A stretch of 64,000 bases of DNA from JBLUOA01 sp048060095 (GCF_048060095.1 NZ_JBLUOA010000001.1:248001-312000); one strand, 5' to 3'; shown: positions 8,112-17,000, counted from the stretch's first letter. The notes: a model not told the origin generated them from the sequence alone. Program-made: numbers and translations.

Positions 8112-9845
8112 ATGACATCGACGCAAACTCTGGGTCGCGATGAACTGAAGGCGGGTCTGCGCCGCGGGCGTATGCTGTTCTTTGGCGCGTTTGTTTTCAG
8201 TATCTTCGTGAACCTTCTGATGCTGACCGGGCCGCTTTACATGTTGCAGGTCTATGACCGGGTGCTGGCCTCGCGTTCTGTTGAAACGCTTGTGGCGCTG
8301 TCCATTCTTGTGACGGGGCTGTTTGCGCTGATGGCGGTGCTTGATTTCGCCCGTGGCCGCGTCATGGCGCGTGTTGGGGCGCGGTTTCAAACAGCGCTGG
8401 ACGGCCGTGTTTTCGAGGCGACCTTGCGTCGGTCGATTGATCCGCAGGACCAAGCCAAATCCCGCGCCGCGCTCAGGGACCTCGATGCGGTTCAGTCGTT
8501 CTTCGTGTCGCCGGTGCTGCTTGCCCTGATGGATATTCCGTGGACCCCGATCTTTATCGCGGCGATTTTCCTGTTTCATCCAATGCTTGGCTGGCTCGCC
8601 GTGACGGGTGGGGTCATTCTGTTCGTGCTGGCGCTGCTGAACCAAGTGATGACCGTCCGCCGCGTGCGGCAATCGCAGATGGCGCAGCAGGGCGCACATT
8701 CCTTCGCTGATCAGGCGCGGTCTGGTGGTGAGGTCGTTCTGGCCCAAGGCATGCGGGCAGAGATGCGCGAACGCTGGATTCAGCGCCGCAATGACGGTCT
8801 GGAGAAAAGCATCGGCGCGAATGACTGGACCGGCAGCTTTGCGTCGCTGACCAAATCGTTTCGGATGTTTTTGCAGTCCGCCATGCTTGGCCTTGGCGCG
8901 TTCTACGTCTTGCAGGGTGAGATGACGCCGGGCTCGATGATCGCAGGCACGATCCTGTTGGGCCGCGCCCTGGCGCCGATTGAACAGGCCGTCGGCCAGT
9001 GGCCCGCCCTGCAGCGGGCGCGGTCTGGCTGGGCGGCATTGTCCACCTACCTTGCCCAAGTTCCGCCAGCGGATGAGCGGACGGAACTGCCCGTTCCCGA
9101 AGCGCGCCTGTCCGTGGCTGGTGTGTCGGTCATCCCCCCCGGATCGCGCGCGCCGACCCTTCGCAACATCACGTTCAAGCTGGAACCCGGCCAGGCGCTG
9201 GGCGTCATCGGGCGAAGCGGGTCCGGCAAATCGACCCTCGCCCGCACGTTGCTTGGGTACTGGGCGCCCGCCGCTGGCGAAGTGCGGCTGGGCGGCGCAA
9301 CGCTGAACCAATATGACCCTGATCGGCTTGGACAGCATATCGGCTACCTGCCGCAAAGCGTGACGCTGTTCAGCGGAACGATCACCGAAAACATCGCCCG
9401 TATGGCTCGAAATCCGGACTCGAAGGCGGTTGTTGAAGCGGCCAAGCGGTCCAACGCCCACGACATGATTACCGAACTGCCCGACGGGTATGACACCTAT
9501 CTGAACGGCAACGAAAACCAACTGTCGGGCGGGCAGCGGCAGCGCATCGCGCTGGCCCGTGCGCTCTACGGAAACCCTGTTCTGCTGATCCTGGATGAGC
9601 CGAACTCGGCCCTCGACTCCGGGGGGTCCGACGCGCTGAACCTCGCAGTCAAAGACTTCAAAGCGGCGGGCAATGCGGTCATCATCATGACCCACCGCCC
9701 CATCGCGATAGCCGAATGTGACACCCTGATGGTGATCGAAAAAGGCGCGATTGCGTCCTTCGGCCCGCGGGACGAAGTGATGAACAAGATGCTGAAGAAT
9801 GCCGGCAACGTACGGCAGACATTCAAAAGCCGGAAAGCGATCTAA
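8112..9845 (+). CDS. Type I secretion ABC transporter, PrtD-like permease/ATPase
   Basis: This 577-residue half-transporter powers export of proteins through a type I channel. Residues 1 to about 300 hold six membrane helices of the ABC type-1 exporter fold. The nucleotide-binding domain follows, with Walker A GRSGSGKST at 367-375, signature LSGGQ from residue 471 and Walker B VLLILDEP shortly after. There is no N-terminal C39 peptidase, so cargo would carry a C-terminal secretion signal rather than a double-glycine leader. It is followed after five bases by the HlyD gene. No RTX or other obvious cargo gene is present nearby. Confidence 0.93.
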   Translation: MTSTQTLGRDELKAGLRRGRMLFFGAFVFSIFVNLLMLTGPLYMLQVYDRVLASRSVETLVALSILVTGLFALMAVLDFARGRVMARVGARFQTALDGRVFEATLRRSIDPQDQAKSRAALRDLDAVQSFFVSPVLLALMDIPWTPIFIAAIFLFHPMLGWLAVTGGVILFVLALLNQVMTVRRVRQSQMAQQGAHSFADQARSGGEVVLAQGMRAEMRERWIQRRNDGLEKSIGANDWTGSFASLTKSFRMFLQSAMLGLGAFYVLQGEMTPGSMIAGTILLGRALAPIEQAVGQWPALQRARSGWAALSTYLAQVPPADERTELPVPEARLSVAGVSVIPPGSRAPTLRNITFKLEPGQALGVIGRSGSGKSTLARTLLGYWAPAAGEVRLGGATLNQYDPDRLGQHIGYLPQSVTLFSGTITENIARMARNPDSKAVVEAAKRSNAHDMITELPDGYDTYLNGNENQLSGGQRQRIALARALYGNPVLLILDEPNSALDSGGSDALNLAVKDFKAAGNAVIIMTHRPIAIAECDTLMVIEKGAIASFGPRDEVMNKMLKNAGNVRQTFKSRKAI

Positions 9846-9850
9846 GACCA

Positions 9851-11158
9851 ATGGCACCTGAAAACAAAACACAGGCCTGGAGGGGCGGCATACCGCTTTA
9901 CACAGGTTTTCTTGCGATCCTCGTTCTGGTTGGTGGTTTGGGCGTCTGGGGCGTTCGGGCGAACATCGCGGGCGCGGTCGTGACTTCTGGCATGATCGAG
10001 GTTGAATCGAACCGTCAGGTCATCCAGCACCCGGATGGTGGTGTCGTCGGTGAGATCTTTGTCAAGGACGGTGACGTTGTCGAAGCGGGCGATGTTCTCA
10101 TCGTGCTGGATGGGACGCGCCTGCAATCGGAACTGACCATCGTGAATGGCCAGCTTCAGGAAATCGCAGCCCGTCAGGCGCGGCTTGAAGCGGAGCGTGA
10201 CGGCGCAACCGAAATCGATTTTGGCGACGACATCGCGGCGCTGGCTGAAACCGACTCCGACACGCGCGATCAGGTAGAAGGCGAAGCGGCCTTGTTCAAC
10301 GCGCGCCGCGAGGCGTTGACCCAGGAAATCGCGCTGCTCGGCGAACAAAACCAGCAGATCGACAACCGGGTCGTCGGCATCGAAGCGCAGCTAGAGGCGC
10401 TGCGAGCGCAAGAAGACCTGATCGGTCAGGAGCTTGAGGATCAGCAATCGCTGCTTGACCAACAGTTGACGCAAGCCTCGCAAGTGCTCGACCTGCAACG
10501 GCAAAAAGCGGATTTGTTGGGGCAGATTGGTCGTCTCGAATCCGAAATCGCAGAGCTTCGCGGCCAATCCGCGAGCAACGAAATCGAACTCTTGCAGCTT
10601 GAAACCCGCAGACGCGAAGAAGCGGTGAGTGAGCTGCGTGATATGCAATTCCGGCAGGTCGAACTGCTGGAACGCCGTTCCGCGTTGAAGGAAACGATCT
10701 CTCGCCTCGATGTGCGGGCGCCTGTCAGCGGGATCGTCTATAATTCGCAGGTGTTCGCGGTGCAGTCCGTTGTGCAACCAGCAGAGCCGTTGATGTATAT
10801 TATCCCGCAAGATCAACCGCTTGTCGTATCCGCGCGGATCAATGCGATCAACATCGACGAGGTGTTCGTCGGGCAAGAGGCCGCCTTGCGCTTCTCGGCC
10901 TTCGATCAGCGCGAAATGCCTGAGATCAAAGGGCAACTGTCGCGTATTTCGGCGGATGTCATTTTGGATGAAGCGACTGGGTTGAATTATTACGCGACCG
11001 AAATCCTGCCGTATGAAGAGGAATTGACGGTGCTCGGCGATCAAAAACTGCTGCCTGGCATGCCGGTTGAGGTGTTTATTCGCACGAGCGACCGGACCGC
11101 GTTTGAATACCTGACCCAGCCGTTGATGAACTTCTTCAACCGTGCATTCCGCGAATAG
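9851..11158 (+). CDS. HlyD-family membrane fusion protein of type I secretion
   Basis: This 435-residue periplasmic adaptor links the ABC exporter to the outer-membrane channel. It has a short cytoplasmic N-terminus, one membrane helix near residues 17-36, and a lipoyl-like half with GMIEVESNRQVIQHPDGG. A long glutamine- and leucine-rich coiled coil spans about residues 100-290. The second lipoyl half and beta-barrel (RLDVRAPVSGIVYN) follow. This is the HlyD/PrtE arrangement. The gene starts five bases after the ABC gene, so the two are one operon. A small GC stem-loop overlaps and follows the stop codon (11158-11174). Confidence 0.93.
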   Translation: MAPENKTQAWRGGIPLYTGFLAILVLVGGLGVWGVRANIAGAVVTSGMIEVESNRQVIQHPDGGVVGEIFVKDGDVVEAGDVLIVLDGTRLQSELTIVNGQLQEIAARQARLEAERDGATEIDFGDDIAALAETDSDTRDQVEGEAALFNARREALTQEIALLGEQNQQIDNRVVGIEAQLEALRAQEDLIGQELEDQQSLLDQQLTQASQVLDLQRQKADLLGQIGRLESEIAELRGQSASNEIELLQLETRRREEAVSELRDMQFRQVELLERRSALKETISRLDVRAPVSGIVYNSQVFAVQSVVQPAEPLMYIIPQDQPLVVSARINAINIDEVFVGQEAALRFSAFDQREMPEIKGQLSRISADVILDEATGLNYYATEILPYEEELTVLGDQKLLPGMPVEVFIRTSDRTAFEYLTQPLMNFFNRAFRE

Positions 11159-11174
11159 GGCCATAAAACGGCCC
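11158..11174 (+). terminator. Weak stem-loop after the HlyD gene
   Basis: Arms GGGCC (11158-11162) and GGCCC (11170-11174) enclose a 7-base loop, followed by GTTTCG rather than a full T-run. It may lower read-through into the downstream TolC-like gene or protect the 3' end. A second hairpin, GCGCC/GGCGC with loop GAAAA, lies at 11284-11298 ahead of that gene. Confidence 0.35.
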
Positions 11175-11338
11175 GTTTCGCGGTGGCGCAGTAGGGCAAC
11201 AACTGTCTGAAAAAATTCGATGTTGTGCGTGATAACGGAAATGGCCCGAAAATCTCTGCTAGGTTGAAATCAGAGGTCAAAAAGCGCCGAAAAGGCGCAA
11301 ATAAAGACCCACAGAGGCAGAGCAGACTAGGGCAGGAC

Positions 11339-12718
11339 ATGAAACTTCATCGGTCCGCGGGCGCACGCGCCCCTATTTTTACAACCGTTTCGGCGGCGAT
11401 TTTTCTATCAGGGTGTATGACCGCGACGCCATATCAGGCGCCTGACATGCGGTTGTCTGACCGCTATTCCGTGGTGCGCCCGGTTCAGCAGATGTCCGAA
11501 GCAGACTGGCGCTGGTGGACGCATTTTGGCGACCCGGTTCTGAACAAGCTGGTGGACGAGGCGCTGGTTGAAAACCTGTCGCTTGTCGAAGCCCGTTCGA
11601 GAGTGCGTCAGGCCGAGGCCAATCTGCGTGGCGCAAGCAGCGGTATTTCCGGCGATGGCCGGCTTGAAGTCGATGCTGCGTCAGATGGGACCGAAGCGGG
11701 GGAACTTGGGCTGTCCGCGATCTTTGATGTGTTCGGCCGCAAACGTGCCCGAACCGAAGCCGCCCGCGCCCGCCTTCAAGCGGAACAACTGGGCGGGATC
11801 GACGCGCAGCGCCGCCTGCTTTTGCGGCTCGCGCAATCCTATATCGAACTGCGCTTCAATCAGCAGACACTGGCAGAACGTAACCGCGACCTCAGATCGC
11901 GCCGCATGACCCTGCGCGACATCACGACGCAAAAGGAAAACGGCGTCGCGACAGAGCTTGACGTGGTCCGCGCAAAGGCTCTGGTTGCTGAAATTCAGGT
12001 CGACCTGCCGAAACTCGGTGCGAATATCGTGCGCGAGCGGAACCGGATTTCGACCCTACTTGGCAAACCAGTGGGCAGTCTGAATATCGACCTGTCCTAT
12101 CAGGGCCGTCAGCCCGCGCCGCGTGGCGTTGCGAACCTTGGCGTACCCGCCGACCTTCTGCGCACCCGGCCCGACGTTCGCCGGGCAGAGCGTCTTTACG
12201 CCGCCGCCGTGTCGGACATCGATTCCGCCCGCGCCGCGCGTTACCCGAGCCTGAGCCTCAGCGGTGTCGTGCGCGCGCCGTTTGGCGGCGGAAGCACCAG
12301 CGAAACGCTGACCGCCGGTCTGGCCGTTCCGGTCTTTTCGCAAGGCACGCTGGCCGCCTCGGTCGATGCGAGCGAAGAGAGCGCCAACCAAGCCTACCTT
12401 CAATGGCGCAGCGCCGTGCTGTCCGCTGTGGAGGAGGTTGAAACCTCGCTATCCGCACTTCATGCGTCCTACCAAGCGGTTGAGGCCGCGCGCCGGGTCG
12501 TATCGCTGAACGAACAGGCGTTGGCGCTGTCCCGTCGGCTTCTTGAAAGCCGAGGCAACCTCACGGTCCTCGACCTACTTGATCGGGAACGGACGCTGAC
12601 GAATTCCCGCACAATCCTTGCGCGGAACCAGCGTGATGTGGCAATCGACTTTGTCACCTTGCGGGTCGCATTGGGGTCGGGCATCACGGTTCGCCCGAAG
12701 GCCGAAGAAACGAACTAA
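11339..12718 (+). CDS. TolC-like outer-membrane efflux lipoprotein, NodT family
   Basis: This 459-residue outer-membrane factor has two repeated efflux domains with long helical hairpins. The N-terminus is a lipoprotein signal (IFLSGC, acylated cysteine 26). The conserved WWTHFGDPVLNKLVDEAL follows, and later LRTRPDVRRAERL, both typical of NodT/CusC-type channels. The ATG at 11339 has GGCAGGAC upstream, so longer open frames starting from 11225 are rejected. It lies 180 bases after the HlyD gene in the same direction and would form the exit duct of that type I system. Its stop overlaps the 3' end of the convergent rhomboid gene by four bases. Confidence 0.92.
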   Translation: MKLHRSAGARAPIFTTVSAAIFLSGCMTATPYQAPDMRLSDRYSVVRPVQQMSEADWRWWTHFGDPVLNKLVDEALVENLSLVEARSRVRQAEANLRGASSGISGDGRLEVDAASDGTEAGELGLSAIFDVFGRKRARTEAARARLQAEQLGGIDAQRRLLLRLAQSYIELRFNQQTLAERNRDLRSRRMTLRDITTQKENGVATELDVVRAKALVAEIQVDLPKLGANIVRERNRISTLLGKPVGSLNIDLSYQGRQPAPRGVANLGVPADLLRTRPDVRRAERLYAAAVSDIDSARAARYPSLSLSGVVRAPFGGGSTSETLTAGLAVPVFSQGTLAASVDASEESANQAYLQWRSAVLSAVEEVETSLSALHASYQAVEAARRVVSLNEQALALSRRLLESRGNLTVLDLLDRERTLTNSRTILARNQRDVAIDFVTLRVALGSGITVRPKAEETN

Positions 12719-13377
12719 GGGCCCGGCTTCCGCATCAATAGCGCGAGCGCAGCACCAGTCAGAAACCCGCCAAGGTGGGTTTCCCACGCAATCGGATAAC
12801 CGGTGAGCAGGTAAAGCACCGGATGAATTGCGATCATGAACGCGATGGGTGTCAGCAGATAGACCCGCAGGGCGCGCCACCGATCCGCGCGCGGCACCCG
12901 ACGCCACGCGACGCTGATGTTCCAAATCACGACGTATCCCGCCAGCCCGAACAGGCCCCCAGACGCGCCGACCATCGGTTGATTGATTTGGGACAGCAGC
13001 GCGAACCCGAAGCCTCCGCCGATGACGGATGCGAAATAGATCAGCAGAAAGCCAAACTGATGCGTCCGCTCAAGCGTCAGGCGCCCAAGCGTGACGAGGG
13101 TCAGCATGTTCAGAACAAGATGCGTGATCCCCGCGTGAAGGAATGCGTAAGTCAGGAACATGCTGTAGGGTTGGATCGCGTAGTTCGGTTGCCAGTTGTC
13201 CAGCAACCCGCTCCAGAACGCGCCAAATGCGTAGGCCACGTCACGCCACAGGTTTGACCCCCAAAGCCCGAAATCGGCACCGATCAAGACAAGCTCTGGC
13301 AGGGTCGTGACAACCAACAAACCGACAAGCCAGCGGTTCCAGACGGCTGGGGCATCCAAGGGCGGTTGTCCGGTCAT
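12715..13377 (-). CDS. Rhomboid-family intramembrane serine protease
   Basis: This 220-residue protein has about six membrane helices and the rhomboid catalytic dyad: S139 in GASGGLFG and H201 in ETHLGGFLTG. The upstream motif HxxxxHxxxN (H81, H86, N90) is also complete. Rhomboids cleave transmembrane substrates within the bilayer. A rhomboid subfamily, rhombosortase, matures GlyGly-CTERM proteins, but whether this protein belongs there cannot be told from the motif alone. It lies between the type I secretion genes and the polysaccharide export genes and could process a C-terminal anchor. The neighbour relation may also be incidental. Confidence 0.9.
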   Translation of the reverse strand: MTGQPPLDAPAVWNRWLVGLLVVTTLPELVLIGADFGLWGSNLWRDVAYAFGAFWSGLLDNWQPNYAIQPYSMFLTYAFLHAGITHLVLNMLTLVTLGRLTLERTHQFGFLLIYFASVIGGGFGFALLSQINQPMVGASGGLFGLAGYVVIWNISVAWRRVPRADRWRALRVYLLTPIAFMIAIHPVLYLLTGYPIAWETHLGGFLTGAALALLMRKPGP

Positions 13378-13396
13378 CTAAGGCGGGAAATCCCCG

Positions 13397-14803
13397 TCAG
13401 GGTCGGATTGAGAACTGCCGATCGACGGAGACGAATACCGAAGGCGATTCTGCGCGGCCCACGCCCTCTTCATCCCGCGTGCGATAGATCACGCCGGTGT
13501 TGAGGTTCCAGTCCGGCGTCAGGGCGCGGCGGTAGATGGCGCTGACGTCCGTGCGTTCCACTTCGGCCTCGGTCGCGGTTCCGTCGGTCAGCGCATAGGC
13601 CACGTTGAAGCGCACGCTTGAAAGTGGGCTAAGACCCCAGATATAGCCGATGCCCGCTGTCGTCGTCGCGCGCGATTCATCATCGGAACTGGTCGAGACG
13701 GCGCGGCTGATCTCTGCGATGATCTCGTTCGGGCCCAGCTCCTGACGCCAGCTCAGATCGCCAATGATCTCGGTGTTGCCGCCCGGCAGGTCGGCCACGC
13801 CGATGCTGCCCGACAAGGTGCCATCCGGAATCTCAATGCTGCGGCCCAACCGGAAGGTTTGCAGCCGGCCCGCGACGTCGCGGGTAGAGTCGAGATCGGC
13901 GGTGAGGACACCGTTCGGCATATCGTAGTCAAGTCCGAGATGCCAAATCACGCCAGTGGTCCGGGTGTCGCCGGAAATGAGTTCTTCGGTGTCGATGACG
14001 CTATAGCCGACAGACGCATCAACGCGCGCCCTTGGCGATATCTCATGCTCGACCCCGAAGGTGATCGCGGTTGTCAGGCGGTCGGTCATCTCTGCGTTGT
14101 CGGCGTCATATTGTTCGGCGCTCAAGCCGATGATGCCGGTCGTGACCTCGGAAAACCGCAGGATCGTGTCGAGGCCAAGGTTGGTTGTCCGGGTCTGGAA
14201 AAGGTCAGGGTCGGTGGTGCCGGAATAGTCGACACCGCTTGCGCCCGCGCGCAGGTTGAAGCCAAGCACGCTTTCCCGGCCAAGCTCTAATCCAAGCTCA
14301 ACGTCATACTCCCGCCGGGTGCCGCCGCCCGTCAGATCGTCGAAGTCGGGCGGAAGGACGATCACGCCGTCATCATCCTCGAAATCCGAGAGAGAGCGAA
14401 GAAAGTCGATATCCCTGTGATTATATTCAGCATTCGCCGTAAAGGCGGAGTTGCCGACATCCTGCCCGTATTCAAGGCGCAGCTCTGTGTCGCCAAAGCC
14501 GACATCGGTGCCTTCGCCCGGAAGGTTCGCGATCCGCAGGCCAGAGGAGCCTTCGATGCTGATACGCTGGGTGCGGGTTTCGCTGGAAAGACCAAAGGAA
14601 AGCGTGGTCGTCGCGACCGAGCTTGTGCCTTCCTCCGGAACTTCCAATGCGATGTTTCTGCCGACTTCGAACCGCTGCTCAATCCCGAAGGTCAGCAAAA
14701 CGCCCCCTTCGTCGGTGTCTTGAGCAATCGCGGTCAGTGCCGACAATGCCAAAATGCACGTCGCACTCGGAAGTGCAAAATGCGTAATCCGTCTTTTTCC
14801 CAC
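13397..14803 (-). CDS. Outer-membrane beta-barrel protein of the exopolysaccharide locus
   Basis: This 468-residue protein begins with a signal peptide (LPSATCILALSALTAIAQ). It continues as alternating polar and hydrophobic strands throughout, ending in an aromatic-containing terminal strand (FVSVDRQFSIRP). It resembles the beta-barrel proteins that accompany exosortase/PEP-CTERM polysaccharide loci. The GTG start at 14801-14803 is supported by AGAGGG seven bases upstream. It directly follows the Wza-like gene and probably assists passage of the polymer or anchors it at the outer membrane. No enzymatic motif is seen. Confidence 0.82.
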   Translation of the reverse strand: MGKRRITHFALPSATCILALSALTAIAQDTDEGGVLLTFGIEQRFEVGRNIALEVPEEGTSSVATTTLSFGLSSETRTQRISIEGSSGLRIANLPGEGTDVGFGDTELRLEYGQDVGNSAFTANAEYNHRDIDFLRSLSDFEDDDGVIVLPPDFDDLTGGGTRREYDVELGLELGRESVLGFNLRAGASGVDYSGTTDPDLFQTRTTNLGLDTILRFSEVTTGIIGLSAEQYDADNAEMTDRLTTAITFGVEHEISPRARVDASVGYSVIDTEELISGDTRTTGVIWHLGLDYDMPNGVLTADLDSTRDVAGRLQTFRLGRSIEIPDGTLSGSIGVADLPGGNTEIIGDLSWRQELGPNEIIAEISRAVSTSSDDESRATTTAGIGYIWGLSPLSSVRFNVAYALTDGTATEAEVERTDVSAIYRRALTPDWNLNTGVIYRTRDEEGVGRAESPSVFVSVDRQFSIRP

Positions 14804-14825
14804 CGTACCCTCTTTTGTCTTTAGT

Positions 14826-15428
14826 TCACTCGAATAGGCGTCTCTGCGGAATTACGATAACGTCACCATCGGACATCACAGTTGATGCACCACGGCCTGT
14901 ACCACTAAGTATTGCGTCGTAGTTGAATCGATATACATTCTCTTGTCCAGAGCTATTGCGGCGCAGAACAATGCGTTTGGTGGCAGCAAAGCGGGAAAAA
15001 CCGCCCATTTCAGCAAAAAACTGCAACAGCGTGGTGCCGCGGTTCACTTCGTATTTGCCGGGCGTCGCAGCCTCACCGATGACGTAGACGTCGATGGTGC
15101 GGGGCGGACGCGGTTCGCGCGGGACCGCCAGAGAGCTTAGCGTTACAAAGACGTTCGGACGTGCCGCGAAGTTCGGTTCAAGCCGCGCGGCGACGTCGTT
15201 GCGGATCTGGTCGATTGTTCGGCCACCGGCAGTCACGCTGCCAGCAAATGGAACGGAAATATTGCCGTCAGGGCGCACCAAAGCCTCTTGATTGAGCGTG
15301 GCATCTTCCAGCACTTCAATCCGAAGGGTGTCGCCCGAACGGACGCGATAGTTATCTTGGGCCGTTGCGGAAGTTCCGACAACACCCAGAATAAACAAAG
15401 TTACAAGCAGCGTAAAAAACGGTTTCAT
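14826..15428 (-). CDS. Wza-like polysaccharide export protein
   Basis: This 200-residue periplasmic or outer-membrane protein has a signal peptide (FTLLVTLFILGVVGTSATAQ). A polysaccharide export domain follows (YRVRSGDTLRIEVLEDATLNQEA; VRPDGNISVPFAG). A SLBB-like second half (YVIGEAATPGKYEV, then GTTLLQFFAEMGG) completes it. It is shorter than Wza of Escherichia coli and has no lipobox cysteine, as is common for the short GumB-like class. It would form or feed the outer-membrane exit of the capsule or exopolysaccharide. The beta-barrel gene follows after 22 bases on the same strand. Confidence 0.92.
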   Translation of the reverse strand: MKPFFTLLVTLFILGVVGTSATAQDNYRVRSGDTLRIEVLEDATLNQEALVRPDGNISVPFAGSVTAGGRTIDQIRNDVAARLEPNFAARPNVFVTLSSLAVPREPRPPRTIDVYVIGEAATPGKYEVNRGTTLLQFFAEMGGFSRFAATKRIVLRRNSSGQENVYRFNYDAILSGTGRGASTVMSDGDVIVIPQRRLFE

Positions 15429-15861
15429 GACAAAATCTCTTTCTTTTTGCCCGCATTCGCAGGCTCAAGCCCCACCAGACAGTTTACAATTTCTCAGCAA
15501 TTTCAGGAATAGAAACCCGCTGAGACTGGCATCCACCCCAGCATAGCGTAGATATCGTGATGTTGTCGCAACAGCACGACGGCCTACCAAAAGCGCCACC
15601 AACCAATCAAATTTCCAGTGAAAGTGCCGATTCGTCAATAGTTTACGGATTCGCAAACGCGGTTGATCGGTAGAATCCGGTCTGCGATCGCCCTCAACCC
15701 CTGAATGTCGGACCGCTTGTCCTATCGCACTGAGTCGTCGTGGGCGATTCTCTTTTCGGCGGGCGATTGCCACACTCTGGTCGCAGATTACCCAACCCCC
15801 GGCTTTCTTTTGACAAATTCATAGACATAGTAAAAGGATAGGAAAAAAGAGCAGGGACAAT
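15429..15861. other. Long intergenic region upstream of the Wza-like gene
   Basis: About 430 bases contain no convincing gene. The stretch includes leader and promoter sequence for the minus-strand Wza-like gene. A small palindrome TGTTG-TCG-CAACA sits near 15562-15574, and an inverted repeat CTCAGC/GCTGAG lies near 15492-15525. The right end is AT-rich and holds the TTGACA element described separately. Confidence 0.5.
15810..15836 (+). promoter_or_regulatory. Candidate promoter upstream of the small plus-strand ORF
   Basis: A perfect TTGACA (15810-15815) is followed after 15 bases by TAAAAG (15831-15836) in AT-rich sequence, 26 bases ahead of the ATG at 15862. The spacer is short, so the assignment is tentative. 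Confidence 0.35.
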
Positions 15862-16134
15862 ATGGGGCATATGATGCGAGATGAACGCACGAACCCACTA
15901 CCAGTAGACGTGCCGGAGAACCTGAAGGGAACTCGGGCGGCGTTGTTCAGCATTTTGCGGCAGCAAAACCAGTCCGAAGTACCCATGGCAAAGCCCGCGC
16001 GGCGTCCGACGCCTCCGGTTCACCATTTCAAGCGCAAACCGGCGGAAGCCACGGCACTCACACAGCCTTGGCAAACGATATTGCTGGAGGATGTGTTCTG
16101 CTTTTCGTTTGAGCGGAAAGAGACGTCGGGGTAG
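15862..16134 (+). CDS. Possible small hypothetical protein, 90 aa
   Basis: This open frame starts at ATG 15862 after a GCAGGGAC-like site and ends five bases before the stop of the convergent cpsD-like gene. That spacing is as tight as other convergent pairs here. The product is basic and proline-rich in the middle (MAKPARRPTPPVHHFKRKP), with no signal peptide or membrane segment. Third-position GC appears lower than in neighbouring genes, so chance cannot be excluded. No family was recognised. The alternative is that 15429-16139 is simply a long non-coding region. Confidence 0.35.
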   Translation: MGHMMRDERTNPLPVDVPENLKGTRAALFSILRQQNQSEVPMAKPARRPTPPVHHFKRKPAEATALTQPWQTILLEDVFCFSFERKETSG

Positions 16135-16139
16135 CCGGC

Positions 16140-16991
16140 CTAGTAGCCGTAACTCCCCGTATTTTCCAAATACCGACACTTGTTCAGAATAAAGCCGAGC
16201 GTGTTGGTGCGGCTTGAAATGTCCTGCTCGCACTTGTCCATCTCTTCGATCGCCGTTGCCTCAGCCGCGCCGACAAGAAGGGCGCAGTCGATCTGATCAA
16301 GGAACGCGATGGTGTCATCGCAGACCAGCATGGGCGGCATGTCGAAGATCATGATGTCTGGCTTATACCGATCCTCAATCTCATCTATGATCGCAGCAGC
16401 GCGGCGGCCTTGCAGAATCTCGGCAGGGTTCACGGCGGGGCTGTGATTGGTCGCGAACAGCAAATTATTCTGATAGCGCACCATGTGATCCTCTGGCGGG
16501 GCCAGGCCTTCGATGACGCTTGCGAACAGCAGTTGTTTGTCGAGGTTCAGGACCTTTGCAATCGACGGGCGGCGCATGTCGAGTTCGACGACGATTGCCT
16601 TGATGTCGCGCTGACGCGCAAGGCTGAACGCCAGATTAAGACAGGTCGTCGTCTTGCCGCAGCCGATGGTCGGCGATGTCACTGCGACGCGGCGCCAGTT
16701 ATTGGTGCGCATCTGGTGCAGCATCTTCGTCCGCATTACATCAAACGGTGCCGCAGCCGTGCCCGCTTGGCACGCGACGATGCGCGCATCCATCAGGCGT
16801 TTTTTGTTGATCCGAATTTCCGGTATGGCGGACCAAAGCTCCTCCCGCGCCGCTTCGGCGGCTTGGGTGTTGACCGGGTCCGTTGCGCGCGCGGATTTGG
16901 CGGAGCCTGTGGCCCGTTCATCCGATCTTCGCGGTGCGTCCTGCTCTCGGGCGGCGCGCGCCTTTTCGATGGCAGATTGAATACGTTCCAT
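16140..16991 (-). CDS. CpsD/CapB-type tyrosine kinase-like ATPase
   Basis: This 283-residue P-loop protein is of the BY-kinase class that controls polysaccharide chain length. Walker A is SPTIGCGKTTT near residue 105, with cysteine where glutamate is usual in GEGKT. Walker A' is VVELDMRRP near 133 and Walker B is IMIFDMPP near 213. A short C-terminal tyrosine cluster (CRYLENTGSYGY) could be autophosphorylated. The N-terminal 50 residues are charged and low in complexity. It follows the Wzc-like gene by nine bases, so kinase and membrane activator are separate proteins, as in Gram-positive CapA/CapB and XrtA-type loci. Confidence 0.9.
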   Translation of the reverse strand: MERIQSAIEKARAAREQDAPRRSDERATGSAKSARATDPVNTQAAEAAREELWSAIPEIRINKKRLMDARIVACQAGTAAAPFDVMRTKMLHQMRTNNWRRVAVTSPTIGCGKTTTCLNLAFSLARQRDIKAIVVELDMRRPSIAKVLNLDKQLLFASVIEGLAPPEDHMVRYQNNLLFATNHSPAVNPAEILQGRRAAAIIDEIEDRYKPDIMIFDMPPMLVCDDTIAFLDQIDCALLVGAAEATAIEEMDKCEQDISSRTNTLGFILNKCRYLENTGSYGY

Positions 16992-17000
16992 ATCTTACGT

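Noticed and set aside
7921..8115. Possible 64-codon gene before the ABC exporter
   Set aside because: It needs a TTG start without a ribosome-binding site and runs into the real start of the exporter gene.
7983..9872. A 629-codon open frame antisense to the ABC exporter gene
   Set aside because: It is the mirror of a well-supported coding gene in high-GC DNA. It has no ribosome-binding site, and its product is a Gln/Arg/His-rich sequence without domains.
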